Assembly: GCA_029054485.1 (NCBI GenBank)
Contig: JAIDFD010000236.1
Span: 1 to 13,793 of the forward strand
Length of the DNA: 13,793 bases
Direction: 5' to 3'
Source: Clostridia bacterium
GTDB taxonomy: Bacteria > Bacillota > Clostridia > Christensenellales > Borkfalkiaceae
The position numbers and the translations under genes were made by a program. Below, piece after piece: positions 1 to 7,649 of this stretch (positions within the stretch are counted from its first letter, which is position 1; the number at the start of each line of letters is the position of its first letter). The notes beneath the pieces were generated by a model. It was not told where the DNA came from. It searched no databases and worked only from the letters and a program-made list of their open reading frames with translations.

Positions 1-3
1 ATA

Positions 4-12
4 TGTTATAAT
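4..12 (+). promoter_or_regulatory. Extended -10 promoter of the tetR-aldo/keto reductase unit
   Basis: The sequence TGTTATAAT is an extended -10 element (TGn plus a perfect TATAAT). It lies about 32 nt upstream of the first start codon, so the leader would be roughly 25 nt. Any -35 box would fall outside the window. A GGAG ribosome site at 33-36 serves the ATG at 45. Confidence 0.6.
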
Positions 13-44
13 CCGGTTACAATTAAAATTACGGAGATTTTAAA

Positions 45-656
45 ATGACAAACCGACAGATAGCGGCGCAGGAAACAAGACGAAAAATAGTTGAAGCGGC
101 AAAAAAAATAATTTGCGAAAAAGGACTTGCAAATACTTCGGTCGATGAAATAACCGAAGCGTGCGGCGTGGCAAAAGGTTCGTTTTATACCTATTTCAAG
201 CGGAAAGAAGAAATAGTTTTTGAATTGAGCCGCGGCATGTTTGACGAAATATTGAGTAATGCCAAAAATCACAGCGGAACTTTTTTGGATAAACTGCAAA
301 AGTATATGACTGAATTTGCAAGCTACATTGAAAAATCCAGCGTCAAACTTACGCAGGAGTGGATAAAAAACGTTGTTGTGCCTGAAACAATACCAAACGG
401 ATATGAAAACAATAAACTTGAAATTGATTTAAATAATACTATCGATTTATTGCAATACGGCGTTGAAACCGGTGAACTGCAAAAAGACAGCCCTGTTACT
501 CAACTTGCTTATATAATAACTGATTTATTATACGGACAAATGCTGTGTTGGTGTATGAGCAACGGGACTTACAGTTATGAAAAAAGAACGCAGGAATTTT
601 GCAAAATGTCTTTGTATCCGCTTTTCAAAAATTATTTAATTAATAAGGAGATATAA
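45..656 (+). CDS. TetR/AcrR family transcriptional regulator
   Basis: This is a DNA-binding repressor-type protein of 203 residues, the usual TetR length. The N-terminal helix-turn-helix spans about residues 13-58, with the family pattern of an alanine-rich helix, EKGLANTSVDEIT, a GVAKGSFYTYF recognition helix and the KEEI turn. The remaining roughly 140 residues are the helical ligand and dimer domain, which gives no clue to the ligand. The ATG is preceded by GGAG at 33-36. The stop is only 2 nt before the aldo/keto reductase start, so the two are almost certainly co-transcribed and the regulator probably controls its own unit. No clear operator was found in the 44 nt available upstream. The family call is secure; the inducing ligand is unknown. 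Confidence 0.95.
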   Translation: MTNRQIAAQETRRKIVEAAKKIICEKGLANTSVDEITEACGVAKGSFYTYFKRKEEIVFELSRGMFDEILSNAKNHSGTFLDKLQKYMTEFASYIEKSSVKLTQEWIKNVVVPETIPNGYENNKLEIDLNNTIDLLQYGVETGELQKDSPVTQLAYIITDLLYGQMLCWCMSNGTYSYEKRTQEFCKMSLYPLFKNYLINKEI

Positions 657-658
657 CC

Positions 659-1501
659 ATGAAAAAAATTTTACTCAACAACGGCAATATGATGCCCGCA
701 GTCGGCATCGGTACGTTTATGATTTCTCCGAAAGACGCTGAAATCTGCGTAAGCGAGGCGTTGAAAACGGGATACAGGCTTGTAGATACCGCTAACGCTT
801 ATGTGAACGAAAGAGCAGTTGGAAGAGCAATCAAAGCTTCAGGAATAAAGAGGGAAGAAATTTTCGTAAGCACTAAGCTTTGGGCAACGGAATATCTTAA
901 TCACGATGCGGTGGAGCAAACTTTGGAAAGACTTGGTTTGGATTATGTGGACCTTTTATTTATTCATCAGCCCACCGAACATTATATGGAAGGATATAGA
1001 ATGATTGAAAAAGCCGTAAAGGAAGGTAAGGTCAAGTCAATCGGTATATCTAACTGCGAGGGAAAATATCTTGATAGCATTTTGACCGACTGTGAAATTA
1101 AGCCGCAGGTTATGCAGGCGGAAGCGCATCCGTATTTTACGCAAGCCGAACTTATGACCGAACTCAACAAACACGGTATTAAACTTATGAGTTGGTACCC
1201 GCTCGGGCATGGAGACGCAAGTCTTATAAACGAACCCGTATTTGCCGAGCTTGGTAAAAAATACGGCAAATCCCCCGTACAGATAATACTCCGCTGGCAT
1301 TTGGAAATGGGCTTTTGCGTAATTCCGGGAACAAGTAATGTAAATCATGTGAAAGACAATTTCAACGTTCAAGATTTTTCACTTACAAAAGAAGATATGG
1401 AAAAAATCGCAAAGCTCAATAAAAATAAAAGATATTATTACCGGACGGACGAAATGCTGAAATTGTTTGCATCGATGAAACCGGCATATGAAAAGAAATA
1501 A
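659..1501 (+). CDS. Aldo/keto reductase (AKR family, 2,5-diketo-D-gluconate reductase-like)
   Basis: This is a cytoplasmic NAD(P)H-dependent carbonyl reductase of 280 residues, typical for a bacterial AKR. The catalytic tetrad is visible: D43 and Y48 in DTANAYVNE, K73 in VSTKLW and H103 in LLFIHQP. The AKR motif GISNCEG (about 129-135) and the C-terminal cofactor region IPGTSNVNHVKDN (about 222-234) are also present. In that last region G-T replaces the Lys-Ser of classic NADPH-preferring members, a variant also seen in other bacterial AKRs, so cofactor preference is open. The start follows AAGGAG at 645-650, inside the last codons of tetR, and the stop-to-start gap is 2 nt. Pairing with a TetR regulator suggests induction by a reactive aldehyde, a quinone or another xenobiotic. 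The physiological substrate cannot be read from sequence. Confidence 0.93.
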   Translation: MKKILLNNGNMMPAVGIGTFMISPKDAEICVSEALKTGYRLVDTANAYVNERAVGRAIKASGIKREEIFVSTKLWATEYLNHDAVEQTLERLGLDYVDLLFIHQPTEHYMEGYRMIEKAVKEGKVKSIGISNCEGKYLDSILTDCEIKPQVMQAEAHPYFTQAELMTELNKHGIKLMSWYPLGHGDASLINEPVFAELGKKYGKSPVQIILRWHLEMGFCVIPGTSNVNHVKDNFNVQDFSLTKEDMEKIAKLNKNKRYYYRTDEMLKLFASMKPAYEKK

Positions 1502-1591
1502 AACAAGGTATAGATATACCGACGCGCCGCTGGCAAGGACAAGAAGAACCGGTAATTGCCGCAAAAAATAAAAAAAAATTTTAAAAAACTG

Positions 1592-1620
1592 TTGACAACA
1601 TAAAATAACAGTGTTATAAT
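1592..1620 (+). promoter_or_regulatory. Consensus sigma-A promoter of the tetR-ABC exporter operon
   Basis: The -35 TTGACA (1592-1597) and -10 TATAAT (1615-1620) are both perfect and are separated by exactly 17 bp, with a TG one base upstream of the -10. This should be very strong unless repressed. The 90 nt between the upstream reductase stop (1501) and this promoter are AT-rich, with a weak 6-bp hairpin (GGTATA/TATACC near 1508-1521) and no convincing terminator or gene. Confidence 0.9.
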
Positions 1621-1631
1621 AACTTTGTTAT
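1605..1631 (+). promoter_or_regulatory. Double inverted-repeat operator over the -10 of the tetR-ABC promoter
   Basis: Two 13-bp inverted repeats lie in tandem. The first is ATAACA-G-TGTTAT (1605-1617) and the second is ATAAC-TTT-GTTAT (1619-1631), with centres 14 bp apart. Together they form a 27-bp quasi-palindrome. It covers the -10 box and the expected transcription start, the classic place for a TetR-family autorepressor. The first repressor gene starts 20 bp downstream. Binding by the 1651-2271 product is inferred from position and symmetry. Confidence 0.75.
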
Positions 1632-1650
1632 TAAATAAAGGAGGCGAACC

Positions 1651-2271
1651 GTGCGGAAGAAAAACGAGCTTGCCGTAGACAAAATTTTAGAGTGCGCCAA
1701 AGACGAATTTCTTGAAAAAGGATTCGAGGGTGCTTCCATGCGCACGATTGCCGAGCGCGCAGGATATACCACTGGTATGGTTTACGGCAGATTTGCCGAC
1801 AAGAGCGAACTGTTCCGCGAGCTGGTGGAAGAGGGCGCGAACAAGCTTTTCGATTATTTTTCAAATTCGGAAGAAGATTTTGCTAAGCTTACGCCCGAAA
1901 GACAGCGCGAAGAGATGCACTCTTACGTTGAGGCAAAGCTTGACGATATGATTGACATAATCTACGACCATTTCGACGCTTTCAAGCTTATCGTGTGCAG
2001 GAGCGCGGGGAGCGGTTACGAGTACTATATAGATAAAATGATAGAGATAGAAACCGCAAGCACCGTTCGTTTTATCAACGCGCTCGACGGCGCGGGGATA
2101 AAGACAAACGAGGTTCGCGCGGATTTAAGCCATATGCTGTCCAGCGCAATGTTTAACGGCGTGTTCGAGGTCGTTGCCCACGATTTGCCCAAAGAGGAGG
2201 CGAGCGGCTATATAAAGCAAATCCACGATTTTTTCACTGCCGGCTGGCAGAAAATTTTAGGGCTTGAATAA
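1651..2271 (+). CDS. TetR/AcrR family regulator of the adjacent ABC exporter
   Basis: This TetR-type repressor has 206 residues. The helix-turn-helix lies at about residues 10-56: EFLEKGFEGASMRTIAERAG, then the recognition helix YTTGMVYGRFADKSELF. The C-terminal part is the helical ligand/dimer domain. Translation starts at a GTG preceded by AAAGGAGG (1637-1644) with a 6-nt gap, an excellent ribosome site that decides the start. The gene lies directly behind a consensus promoter whose -10 sits in a double inverted repeat, which suggests negative autoregulation. The two ABC subunits follow in the same direction after 86 nt, so exporter substrate is probably the inducer. The ligand is unknown. 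Confidence 0.95.
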   Translation: MRKKNELAVDKILECAKDEFLEKGFEGASMRTIAERAGYTTGMVYGRFADKSELFRELVEEGANKLFDYFSNSEEDFAKLTPERQREEMHSYVEAKLDDMIDIIYDHFDAFKLIVCRSAGSGYEYYIDKMIEIETASTVRFINALDGAGIKTNEVRADLSHMLSSAMFNGVFEVVAHDLPKEEASGYIKQIHDFFTAGWQKILGLE

Positions 2272-2289
2272 AGCTGACTGAAAATAAAA

Positions 2290-2307
2290 GCGGTATTAAA
2301 ATACCGC
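2290..2307. repeat. Perfect 18-bp palindrome between tetR and the ABC genes
   Basis: GCGGTATT and AATACCGC abut as a perfect palindrome 18 nt after the tetR stop. As RNA it would form a 6-bp stem with a 6-nt loop. No U-run follows on the plus strand, so it is not a normal terminator. It could be an mRNA processing or stability element, or a protein site. The 86-nt gap also holds the AGGAG ribosome site of the first ABC gene (2346-2350). Confidence 0.55.
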
Positions 2308-2357
2308 AAAATAAATATTCAAAAAATTAACCACAGTTTATATTTAGGAGACAAACA

Positions 2358-4136
2358 ATGAAAAAGAAAAAGAGCAATCTTTCCGAGCTTATGCAATTTG
2401 CGGGAAAGCATAAGTATCTTACTTACTCGTCCTGGGTGCTGTCGGTGATAAGCGCGGCGCTCGCGCTTGCGCCCTTTGTATTTATCTTCTTTATAGTGAA
2501 AGAAGTGATAGAAGTCGCGCCTGATTTTTCCGCGGCTACAAATATAGTATTCAACGGCTGGATGGCGGTTGTGTTTGCGATAGCTTCAATAATATTTTAT
2601 TTCGGCGCGCTGATGTGTTCGCACCTTTCTGCGTTCAGAATAGCGGGCAATATGCGCAAAAAGACTATGAAACACATAACCGAACTTCCGCTCGGCTTTA
2701 TCGGTGAGGCAGGCAGCGGAAAGGTGCGCCGGATAGTGAACGAAAGTAGCCGCGCAACCGAAACGTTCCTTGCGCACCAACTGCCCGATATGGCTGCCGC
2801 GGTTGCAACTCCGGTCGGTATGATTATTATGCTGTTTTTATTCGACTGGCGGTTCGGGCTTATCAGCCTCGTTCCGGTTGCACTCGGATTTTTGTGTATG
2901 TTCAAAATGGCGGGACCCTCTATGGCGGAGGATATGAAAAAATATAACGGCGCGTTAGAGGAAATGAACAATCAGGCGGTGGAATATGTGCGCGGCGTTC
3001 CCGTAGTAAAGACGTTCGGGCAGACCGTTCACTCGTTCAAAAAATTTAAGGGCTCGATTGACAACTACTACAAATTCTGCGTGTCATACTGTAAAAAGTG
3101 CCGCGGACCTATGCTTTGGTTCACGACCCTTATTAACAGCGCGTTCGCTTTTCTTATTGCGCTTGCGCTGATACTCGCGGGCGGTGAAGCGGTAACGCAG
3201 GGCGTTCTGTTAAACTTCATTTTCTACGTAATCTTTACGCCCATAATAACTACCTCGCTCACAAAAGTTATGTATATGAGCGAGAACGGAATGATTGTTG
3301 CAGACGCGCTACAACGCATACATTCCATACTCGATTTAAAGCCCTTGCCAGAAGCAAGTATAAGCGAAGTTCCCGAAGATAATTCGGTTGAGTTCAACGG
3401 CGTTATATTCCGCTATTCCAACGCGCAGACGGACGCTCTTAAAAAAGTTTCGTTTAAAATCGGCGCGGGCGAAAAGGTCGCCTTCGTAGGACCGAGCGGC
3501 GGCGGAAAAACTACGGTCGCGGGGCTTATATCCCGTTTTTGGGACGTACGCGAAGGCGCGGTTAAAATAGGCGGCGTTAACGTAAAGGATATTCGCCACG
3601 AAGAGCTTATGAACAGCGTTTCCTACGTCTTTCAGGACAGCAGACTGTTAAAGACTACTATTTTGGAAAACGTCCGCCTCGGCAATCCGCGGGCGAGCGA
3701 GCTTGAAGTTATGGAAGCACTGCAAAAGGCGCAGTGCGGCGATATTATCGCAAAACTGCCCGAAGGAGTAAATACGGTTATCGGCGCAAACGGCGTCTAT
3801 TTATCGGGCGGCGAACAGCAGAGGATAGCGATTGCGCGCGTAATGCTGAAAAAGGCGCCGATAGTCGTTTTGGACGAGGCGACCGCATTTGCCGACCCTG
3901 AAAACGAGGCGCTTGTGCAAAAGGCGTTTGACGAGCTTTCAAAGGACAAGACGGTAATTATGATTGCGCACAGACTTACCACCGTCAAAAACGCGGACAG
4001 GATTTTCGTACTCAAAGACGGACAAATCGAGGAAGAGGGCGCGCACGAAAAGCTTTTGCAGAATAAAGGCTTATACACAAAAATGTGGAAGGACTATACA
4101 ACGTCGATCAGCTGGCGTGTAGGAGGTGCAAAATGA
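2358..4136 (+). CDS. ABC exporter half-transporter, membrane plus ATPase domains (subunit 1)
   Basis: This is an inner-membrane ATP-driven exporter subunit of 592 residues, a normal length for a fused TMD-NBD half-transporter. The membrane domain has hydrophobic segments within about residues 20-310. The nucleotide-binding domain has Walker A GPSGGGKTT (378-386), Q-loop Q426, signature LSGGEQ (482-487), Walker B IVVLDE (502-507) with catalytic E507, and switch histidine H538. The site after Walker B reads ATAFAD where most relatives have ATSALD or ATASLD, a D-loop variation. AGGAG lies 7 nt before the ATG. The stop overlaps the start of the next ABC gene as ATGA, pointing to a coupled heterodimer. 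The overall look resembles the IrtAB/YbtPQ-like branch common beside TetR genes in Clostridia. Substrate and even transport direction are inferences. Confidence 0.95.
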   Translation: MKKKKSNLSELMQFAGKHKYLTYSSWVLSVISAALALAPFVFIFFIVKEVIEVAPDFSAATNIVFNGWMAVVFAIASIIFYFGALMCSHLSAFRIAGNMRKKTMKHITELPLGFIGEAGSGKVRRIVNESSRATETFLAHQLPDMAAAVATPVGMIIMLFLFDWRFGLISLVPVALGFLCMFKMAGPSMAEDMKKYNGALEEMNNQAVEYVRGVPVVKTFGQTVHSFKKFKGSIDNYYKFCVSYCKKCRGPMLWFTTLINSAFAFLIALALILAGGEAVTQGVLLNFIFYVIFTPIITTSLTKVMYMSENGMIVADALQRIHSILDLKPLPEASISEVPEDNSVEFNGVIFRYSNAQTDALKKVSFKIGAGEKVAFVGPSGGGKTTVAGLISRFWDVREGAVKIGGVNVKDIRHEELMNSVSYVFQDSRLLKTTILENVRLGNPRASELEVMEALQKAQCGDIIAKLPEGVNTVIGANGVYLSGGEQQRIAIARVMLKKAPIVVLDEATAFADPENEALVQKAFDELSKDKTVIMIAHRLTTVKNADRIFVLKDGQIEEEGAHEKLLQNKGLYTKMWKDYTTSISWRVGGAK

Positions 4137-5851
4137 TTAAAGCAATAATGAAAAAATTTGCGCTCTCGCGCGAAGGTGCAAAGGGATTTATCGGCGCGGT
4201 GATTGCCTGCGTTATCGGCGACCTTGCTTTTATGGTGCCCGTGTGCCTGTTGTACTATCTTACAAACGATTTTTTAAGCGGCGCGGTGCCGGTGAGCCAT
4301 TACTATATGTACGGCTTCGGCGCGCTTGCCTCGCTGATGCTCATTTTCTTCACGGCGTGGTGGAAGTACAACGCGACTTACTTTACAACCTATAAAGAAT
4401 CGGGCGTGCGCCGTATCCGACTTGCCGAAAAACTGAGAAAGCTTCCGCTATCTTTCTTCGGCAAAAAGGATTTGGCGGATTTGACCAACACCGTTATGAG
4501 CGACTGCGCGACAACCGAGCAGATGATGTCGCACTACGTTCCGCAGTTCTGGGGTTCGGTAATTTCAACCTGCATAATCGCAATAAGTATGTTCGTTTTC
4601 GACTGGCGGCTCGCGCTGGCGGCGCTGTGGGTATTGCCTATAACCCTTGCGATTGTGGCGGTATCTAAAAAGGCGCAAAACTATTTCACCCGCAAACAGA
4701 CCGAGGCGCAGATTTCGGTTGAGGACGGAATACAGGAGTGCCTGGATACCGTGCGCGATTTGAAGAGCAACAACGCGGAAAAGAAATATTTGCAGGGACT
4801 TAACAAAAAAATCGACCGCTTAGAGGGCAGGCACATAAAAAGCGAGCTTGGCTCGGCAATGTTCGTAGTGCCGTCGTCGATGATTTTAAAACTCGGCATT
4901 GCAAGCGTTGCGCTTGTCGGTGGAATGTTGCTCATAGGGGGCTCGCTGTCCTTAATAACTTTCTTTATGTTCCTTCTTGTAGTATCGAGAATTTACGAGC
5001 CTTTGACCGGCACTTTGCAAAATCTTGCGGCAATGAATTCGTTGCAGGTGAATATAGACAGAATTAACGATATGGAAAACACCAAAGAGCTTGGCGGCGG
5101 CAACGTGTTCAATCCCGACGGCTATGATATTGAGTTCAAAGACGTTGGCTTTGCGTACAACACGGGCGAAACCGTTTTAGACGGCGTATCTTTCACCGCA
5201 AAGCAGGGCGAGGTTACCGCGCTTATCGGCGAGAGCGGAGGCGGCAAATCCACCGCGGCAAAGCTTGCGGCAAGGTTCTGGGACGCGGATAAAGGAAGGG
5301 TCACGGTCGGCGGCGTGGACGTAAAGACCGTCGAGCCCGAAGAATTGCTCAAAGCTTATTCGATAGTTTTTCAGGACGTAACCCTTTTCAACAACACGGT
5401 TATGGAAAATATCCGTATCGGCAAACAGGGCGCGTCCGATGAGGAAGTTTTGCGCGTTGCAAAAGAGGCGCAGTGCGACGAATTCGTCAATAAGCTTCCA
5501 GACGGCTATAACACTGTTATCGGCGAAAACGGCTCAATGCTGTCGGGCGGCGAGCGGCAAAGAATTTCAATCGCGCGGGCAATGCTCAAAGACGCGCCCA
5601 TAGTAATTATGGACGAGGCAACCGCTTCTTTGGACGCCGAAAACGAAACAGAGGTACAGACCGCGCTGTCCGCGCTGATTAAAGACAAAACCGTGTTGAT
5701 TATCGCGCACCGTATGCGCACGGTTGACGGCGCGGAAAAGATTGTGGTTTTGCAGGGCGGAAAGGTTGCCGAGCAGGGCACGCCTGAAGAGCTTAAAAAG
5801 AAAAACGGCGTTTACGCCAAAATGCTTGCACTTCAAAGCCAAAACGCATAA
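4133..5851 (+). CDS. ABC exporter half-transporter (subunit 2)
   Basis: This partner half-transporter has 572 residues. The chosen start is the ATG at 4133, which overlaps the upstream stop (ATGA) and has AGGAGG at 4121-4126 with a 6-nt gap. An in-frame ATG at 4085 lies deep in the upstream gene without a ribosome site. The membrane domain covers about residues 15-300. The ATPase domain has Walker A GESGGGKST (366-374), Q414, signature LSGGER (470-475), Walker B IVIMDE (490-495) with E495, and H526. Unlike some heterodimeric exporters, neither subunit has lost the catalytic glutamate or switch histidine, so both ATP sites look competent. Both subunits carry FDWR in the middle of the membrane domain. 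Together with the tetR gene this is a regulated efflux module; the substrate is unknown. Confidence 0.95.
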   Translation: MIKAIMKKFALSREGAKGFIGAVIACVIGDLAFMVPVCLLYYLTNDFLSGAVPVSHYYMYGFGALASLMLIFFTAWWKYNATYFTTYKESGVRRIRLAEKLRKLPLSFFGKKDLADLTNTVMSDCATTEQMMSHYVPQFWGSVISTCIIAISMFVFDWRLALAALWVLPITLAIVAVSKKAQNYFTRKQTEAQISVEDGIQECLDTVRDLKSNNAEKKYLQGLNKKIDRLEGRHIKSELGSAMFVVPSSMILKLGIASVALVGGMLLIGGSLSLITFFMFLLVVSRIYEPLTGTLQNLAAMNSLQVNIDRINDMENTKELGGGNVFNPDGYDIEFKDVGFAYNTGETVLDGVSFTAKQGEVTALIGESGGGKSTAAKLAARFWDADKGRVTVGGVDVKTVEPEELLKAYSIVFQDVTLFNNTVMENIRIGKQGASDEEVLRVAKEAQCDEFVNKLPDGYNTVIGENGSMLSGGERQRISIARAMLKDAPIVIMDEATASLDAENETEVQTALSALIKDKTVLIIAHRMRTVDGAEKIVVLQGGKVAEQGTPEELKKKNGVYAKMLALQSQNA

Positions 5852-5856
5852 TAAAA

Positions 5857-5897
5857 ACCCTTCCGCGGGTTTAACCTGCGGAAGGGTCAATTTTTTT
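5857..5897. terminator. Bidirectional intrinsic terminator between the ABC operon and the XRE gene
   Basis: A perfect 10-bp stem, ACCCTTCCGC (5857-5866) with GCGGAAGGGT (5878-5887), encloses GGTT/AACC. It is followed by seven T (5891-5897). On the other strand the same hairpin is followed by TTTTTA. It therefore serves both the plus-strand ABC operon and the minus-strand MATE-XRE operon. The T-run enters the stop codon of the XRE gene. Confidence 0.9.
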
Positions 5898-6099
5898 ATT
5901 CTATTAATTCATCGAGGGAAACGCCGTACAGGTTTGCAAGCTTAACAAAATTTTGTAGTGTGGGATAGGCTGTGCCCCATTCGTAAGCCTGATAAGAAGA
6001 GCAGGTTATTCCTATTTCATTTGCAACTTTTGTCTGAGTATATTCGTATTGCTTACGCAGGTCTTTCAAGTTTTTTGCCAAATTAGTTAATTCTATCAT
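5896..6099 (-). CDS. Small XRE/Cro-type helix-turn-helix regulator
   Basis: This is a 67-residue protein that is almost entirely one lambda-repressor-like DNA-binding domain. The helix-turn-helix occupies about residues 21-42 (TQTKVANEIGI, then CSSYQAYEWG), followed by the usual YPTLQNFVKLANLYGVSLDELIE tail. It has no separate sensor domain. The ATG (6099-6097) lies 3 nt beyond the MATE stop, and a GAGGTG about 12 nt upstream sits inside the MATE gene, so translation is probably coupled. As the distal gene of the pump operon it may regulate that operon, but no operator pair was found to prove this. Its stop codon overlaps the tail of the shared terminator. Confidence 0.88.
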   Translation of the reverse strand: MIELTNLAKNLKDLRKQYEYTQTKVANEIGITCSSYQAYEWGTAYPTLQNFVKLANLYGVSLDELIE

Positions 6100-6102
6100 T
6101 TT

Positions 6103-7503
6103 TTATGCTTGCACCTCTTCCATGGGGCGGACTTTCTTTTTGCACGCGTACCAGAGTATTAGTGCGGACGCGGCGGCGGTGGCAAACTCGATAATGGGGA
6201 AGGTCCACCATACAAGGTTTACGGGGTCGTTTGAAAGCGTGAAAAGATAGGCAACGGGCAAAACGAGCGCGCACAACCTCAAAAGGGAAATTAAGAGGGG
6301 GAACAGCGCGTAGCGGAACGCCTGCAAAACACCCTGCACCGCAACGCTGAACGCCATAAAAATATAGCCTATGCTCGAAATGCGGATAGCCATAGTCACA
6401 ACCTCTTCGATTGCGCCGCCGCTTTCGCCGCTTGCCATACCGAACAGCTTTGCAAGAACAATGGCAAGCCCTTCAAACAGGATTGTGATAACCGTAACCA
6501 CTATCACGCTGTCTAAAATTCCGAATTTGATACAGTCCTTTACGCGCGGTTTGCTCTTCATTCCGTAGTTGAAGGACAGAATGGAAATTATCGCGTTGGA
6601 TACGCCGAACGCGGCAAAAAGCGCAAACTGCATTATTTTGAAGTAAATTCCAAAGCTGCCCTGCAACAGTTGGGCGGTTTCGCTGTCCTTTACCGTGCCT
6701 AAAATCTTGGTCATACCCAGCATCATTACAGACAACAGCCCCTGCATTATCGCCGCGGAAATTCCTATTTTGTAAATTCCCTTGATTACAGTCCAGCTCG
6801 GTTTCAACGCTTTTATGCTGTTTTTCAGTTCCTTGTTGGTGAGATAGTGGAACAGCATCGATGCCACGAGCGAAACCATTTGCCCCGCAACCGTTGCCCA
6901 AGCCGCGCCTTCAACCCCCATATTGCAGGGATAGATGAAAACGTAGTCTAAAATAATATTCGTAATCGCGCCCGAAACCTGCGATATTGTGGAAAAGAGC
7001 GTTCTGCCCGTGCTTTGCAAAAAGCGTTCGTAAACGGTGAAGCCTATCGCGCCAAAAGAGAGAATACAGCAGATTTTCAAGTAATTCGTTCCCATTTCGG
7101 CGGCTTGCGCATTGTCGCCCGCCTGCATTGAGATAAACCAGTTACAGCCGAAAATTCCGAAAATGAGAAATACAACGTAAATACATACGGCGAGAAAAAT
7201 TCCGTTGCCCACAGTTTTGGTCGCGCCGGTTTCGTCCTTTTCACCCAGCTTTTTAGATAGCAGTGCGTTCACGCCGACCCCAGTGCCAACGCCGACTGCG
7301 ATTATTAAAAGCTGTATCGGAAAAGCGTAGGTGAGGGCAAGGTTGCCGGCAATTCCGTCCTCGCCCATATTGATAACAAACGCGGTGTCTACGATATTGT
7401 ACACCGATTGCAGCACTAACGAAATTATCAGCGGCAAACCCATTTTCCAGATGAGTTTGTGCATGGGCGTGGTTTCCATTTTGTTCTTTTTGACTTCTTC
7501 CAT
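6103..7503 (-). CDS. MATE family multidrug efflux transporter
   Basis: This is an inner-membrane cation-coupled antiporter that expels drugs or toxic metabolites. From the preferred start it has 466 residues, the standard size for 12 membrane helices, and hydrophobic segments run along the whole length. The N-terminal motif M-G-L-P (P24) followed by VYNIVDTAFV (D39) and the G-rich GVGTGVGVNALLSKKLGE are characteristic of clostridial MATE/MepA-like pumps. An upstream in-frame ATG (7518) gives 471 residues. It directly abuts a U-run, however, and has no ribosome site, whereas the ATG at 7503 has AAGGAG (7514-7509) 5 nt upstream. The gene is transcribed with the XRE gene behind it. Its short leader has a terminator-like hairpin, suggesting attenuation. 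Substrate and coupling ion are unknown. Confidence 0.94.
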   Translation of the reverse strand: MEEVKKNKMETTPMHKLIWKMGLPLIISLVLQSVYNIVDTAFVINMGEDGIAGNLALTYAFPIQLLIIAVGVGTGVGVNALLSKKLGEKDETGATKTVGNGIFLAVCIYVVFLIFGIFGCNWFISMQAGDNAQAAEMGTNYLKICCILSFGAIGFTVYERFLQSTGRTLFSTISQVSGAITNIILDYVFIYPCNMGVEGAAWATVAGQMVSLVASMLFHYLTNKELKNSIKALKPSWTVIKGIYKIGISAAIMQGLLSVMMLGMTKILGTVKDSETAQLLQGSFGIYFKIMQFALFAAFGVSNAIISILSFNYGMKSKPRVKDCIKFGILDSVIVVTVITILFEGLAIVLAKLFGMASGESGGAIEEVVTMAIRISSIGYIFMAFSVAVQGVLQAFRYALFPLLISLLRLCALVLPVAYLFTLSNDPVNLVWWTFPIIEFATAAASALILWYACKKKVRPMEEVQA

Positions 7504-7518
7504 TTGCTCTCCTTGCAT

Positions 7519-7555
7519 AAAAAAATGCGTAAATCCTCTCAGCCGGACTTACGCA
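7519..7555 (-). terminator. Terminator-like attenuator hairpin in the MATE leader
   Basis: Read on the minus strand, TGCGTAAGTCC, an 8-nt loop and GGATTTACGCA give an 11-bp stem with one G-U pair, followed by seven U. On the plus strand the same position is an A-C mismatch and no U-run follows, so the element is built for the minus-strand RNA. It ends 15 nt before the preferred MATE start, after the promoter and before the ribosome site, so it would terminate transcription of the pump unless bypassed. A competing GCAA/TTGC mini-hairpin just upstream uses part of the 5' arm. No convincing leader peptide was seen. Confidence 0.7.
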
Positions 7556-7578
7556 AAAATTGCTACTCACTTATTATC

Positions 7579-7607
7579 ATAATATCATTTGAGCAAAAAA
7601 ATTGCAA
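7579..7607 (-). promoter_or_regulatory. Promoter of the MATE-XRE operon
   Basis: On the minus strand, -35 TTGCAA (7607-7602) and -10 TATTAT (7584-7579) are separated by 17 bp. The expected start is near 7572, giving a leader of about 70 nt that contains the attenuator hairpin. Confidence 0.7.
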
Positions 7608-7649
7608 ACGATTTTGGGCGGGCTTAGCTTTGCACCGCGCATAAAATTC

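Noticed and set aside
1502..1591. Possible gene remnant or terminator after the aldo/keto reductase
   Set aside because: Short open frames exist but none has a start or recognisable content, and the 6-bp GGTATA/TATACC hairpin has no U-run.
4085..4132. Upstream ATG as start of the second ABC subunit
   Set aside because: It would overlap the first subunit by more than 50 nt and has no ribosome site. The ATG at 4133 has AGGAGG and the classic ATGA overlap.
7504..7518. Upstream ATG as start of the MATE gene
   Set aside because: It directly follows the U-run of the leader hairpin with no ribosome site, and it includes the AAGGAG that serves the ATG at 7503.
7563..7580. Tiny leader peptide ORF (MIISE) upstream of the MATE attenuator
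   Set aside because: Its ATG overlaps the predicted -10 box, so it would not be in the transcript, and it has no ribosome site.
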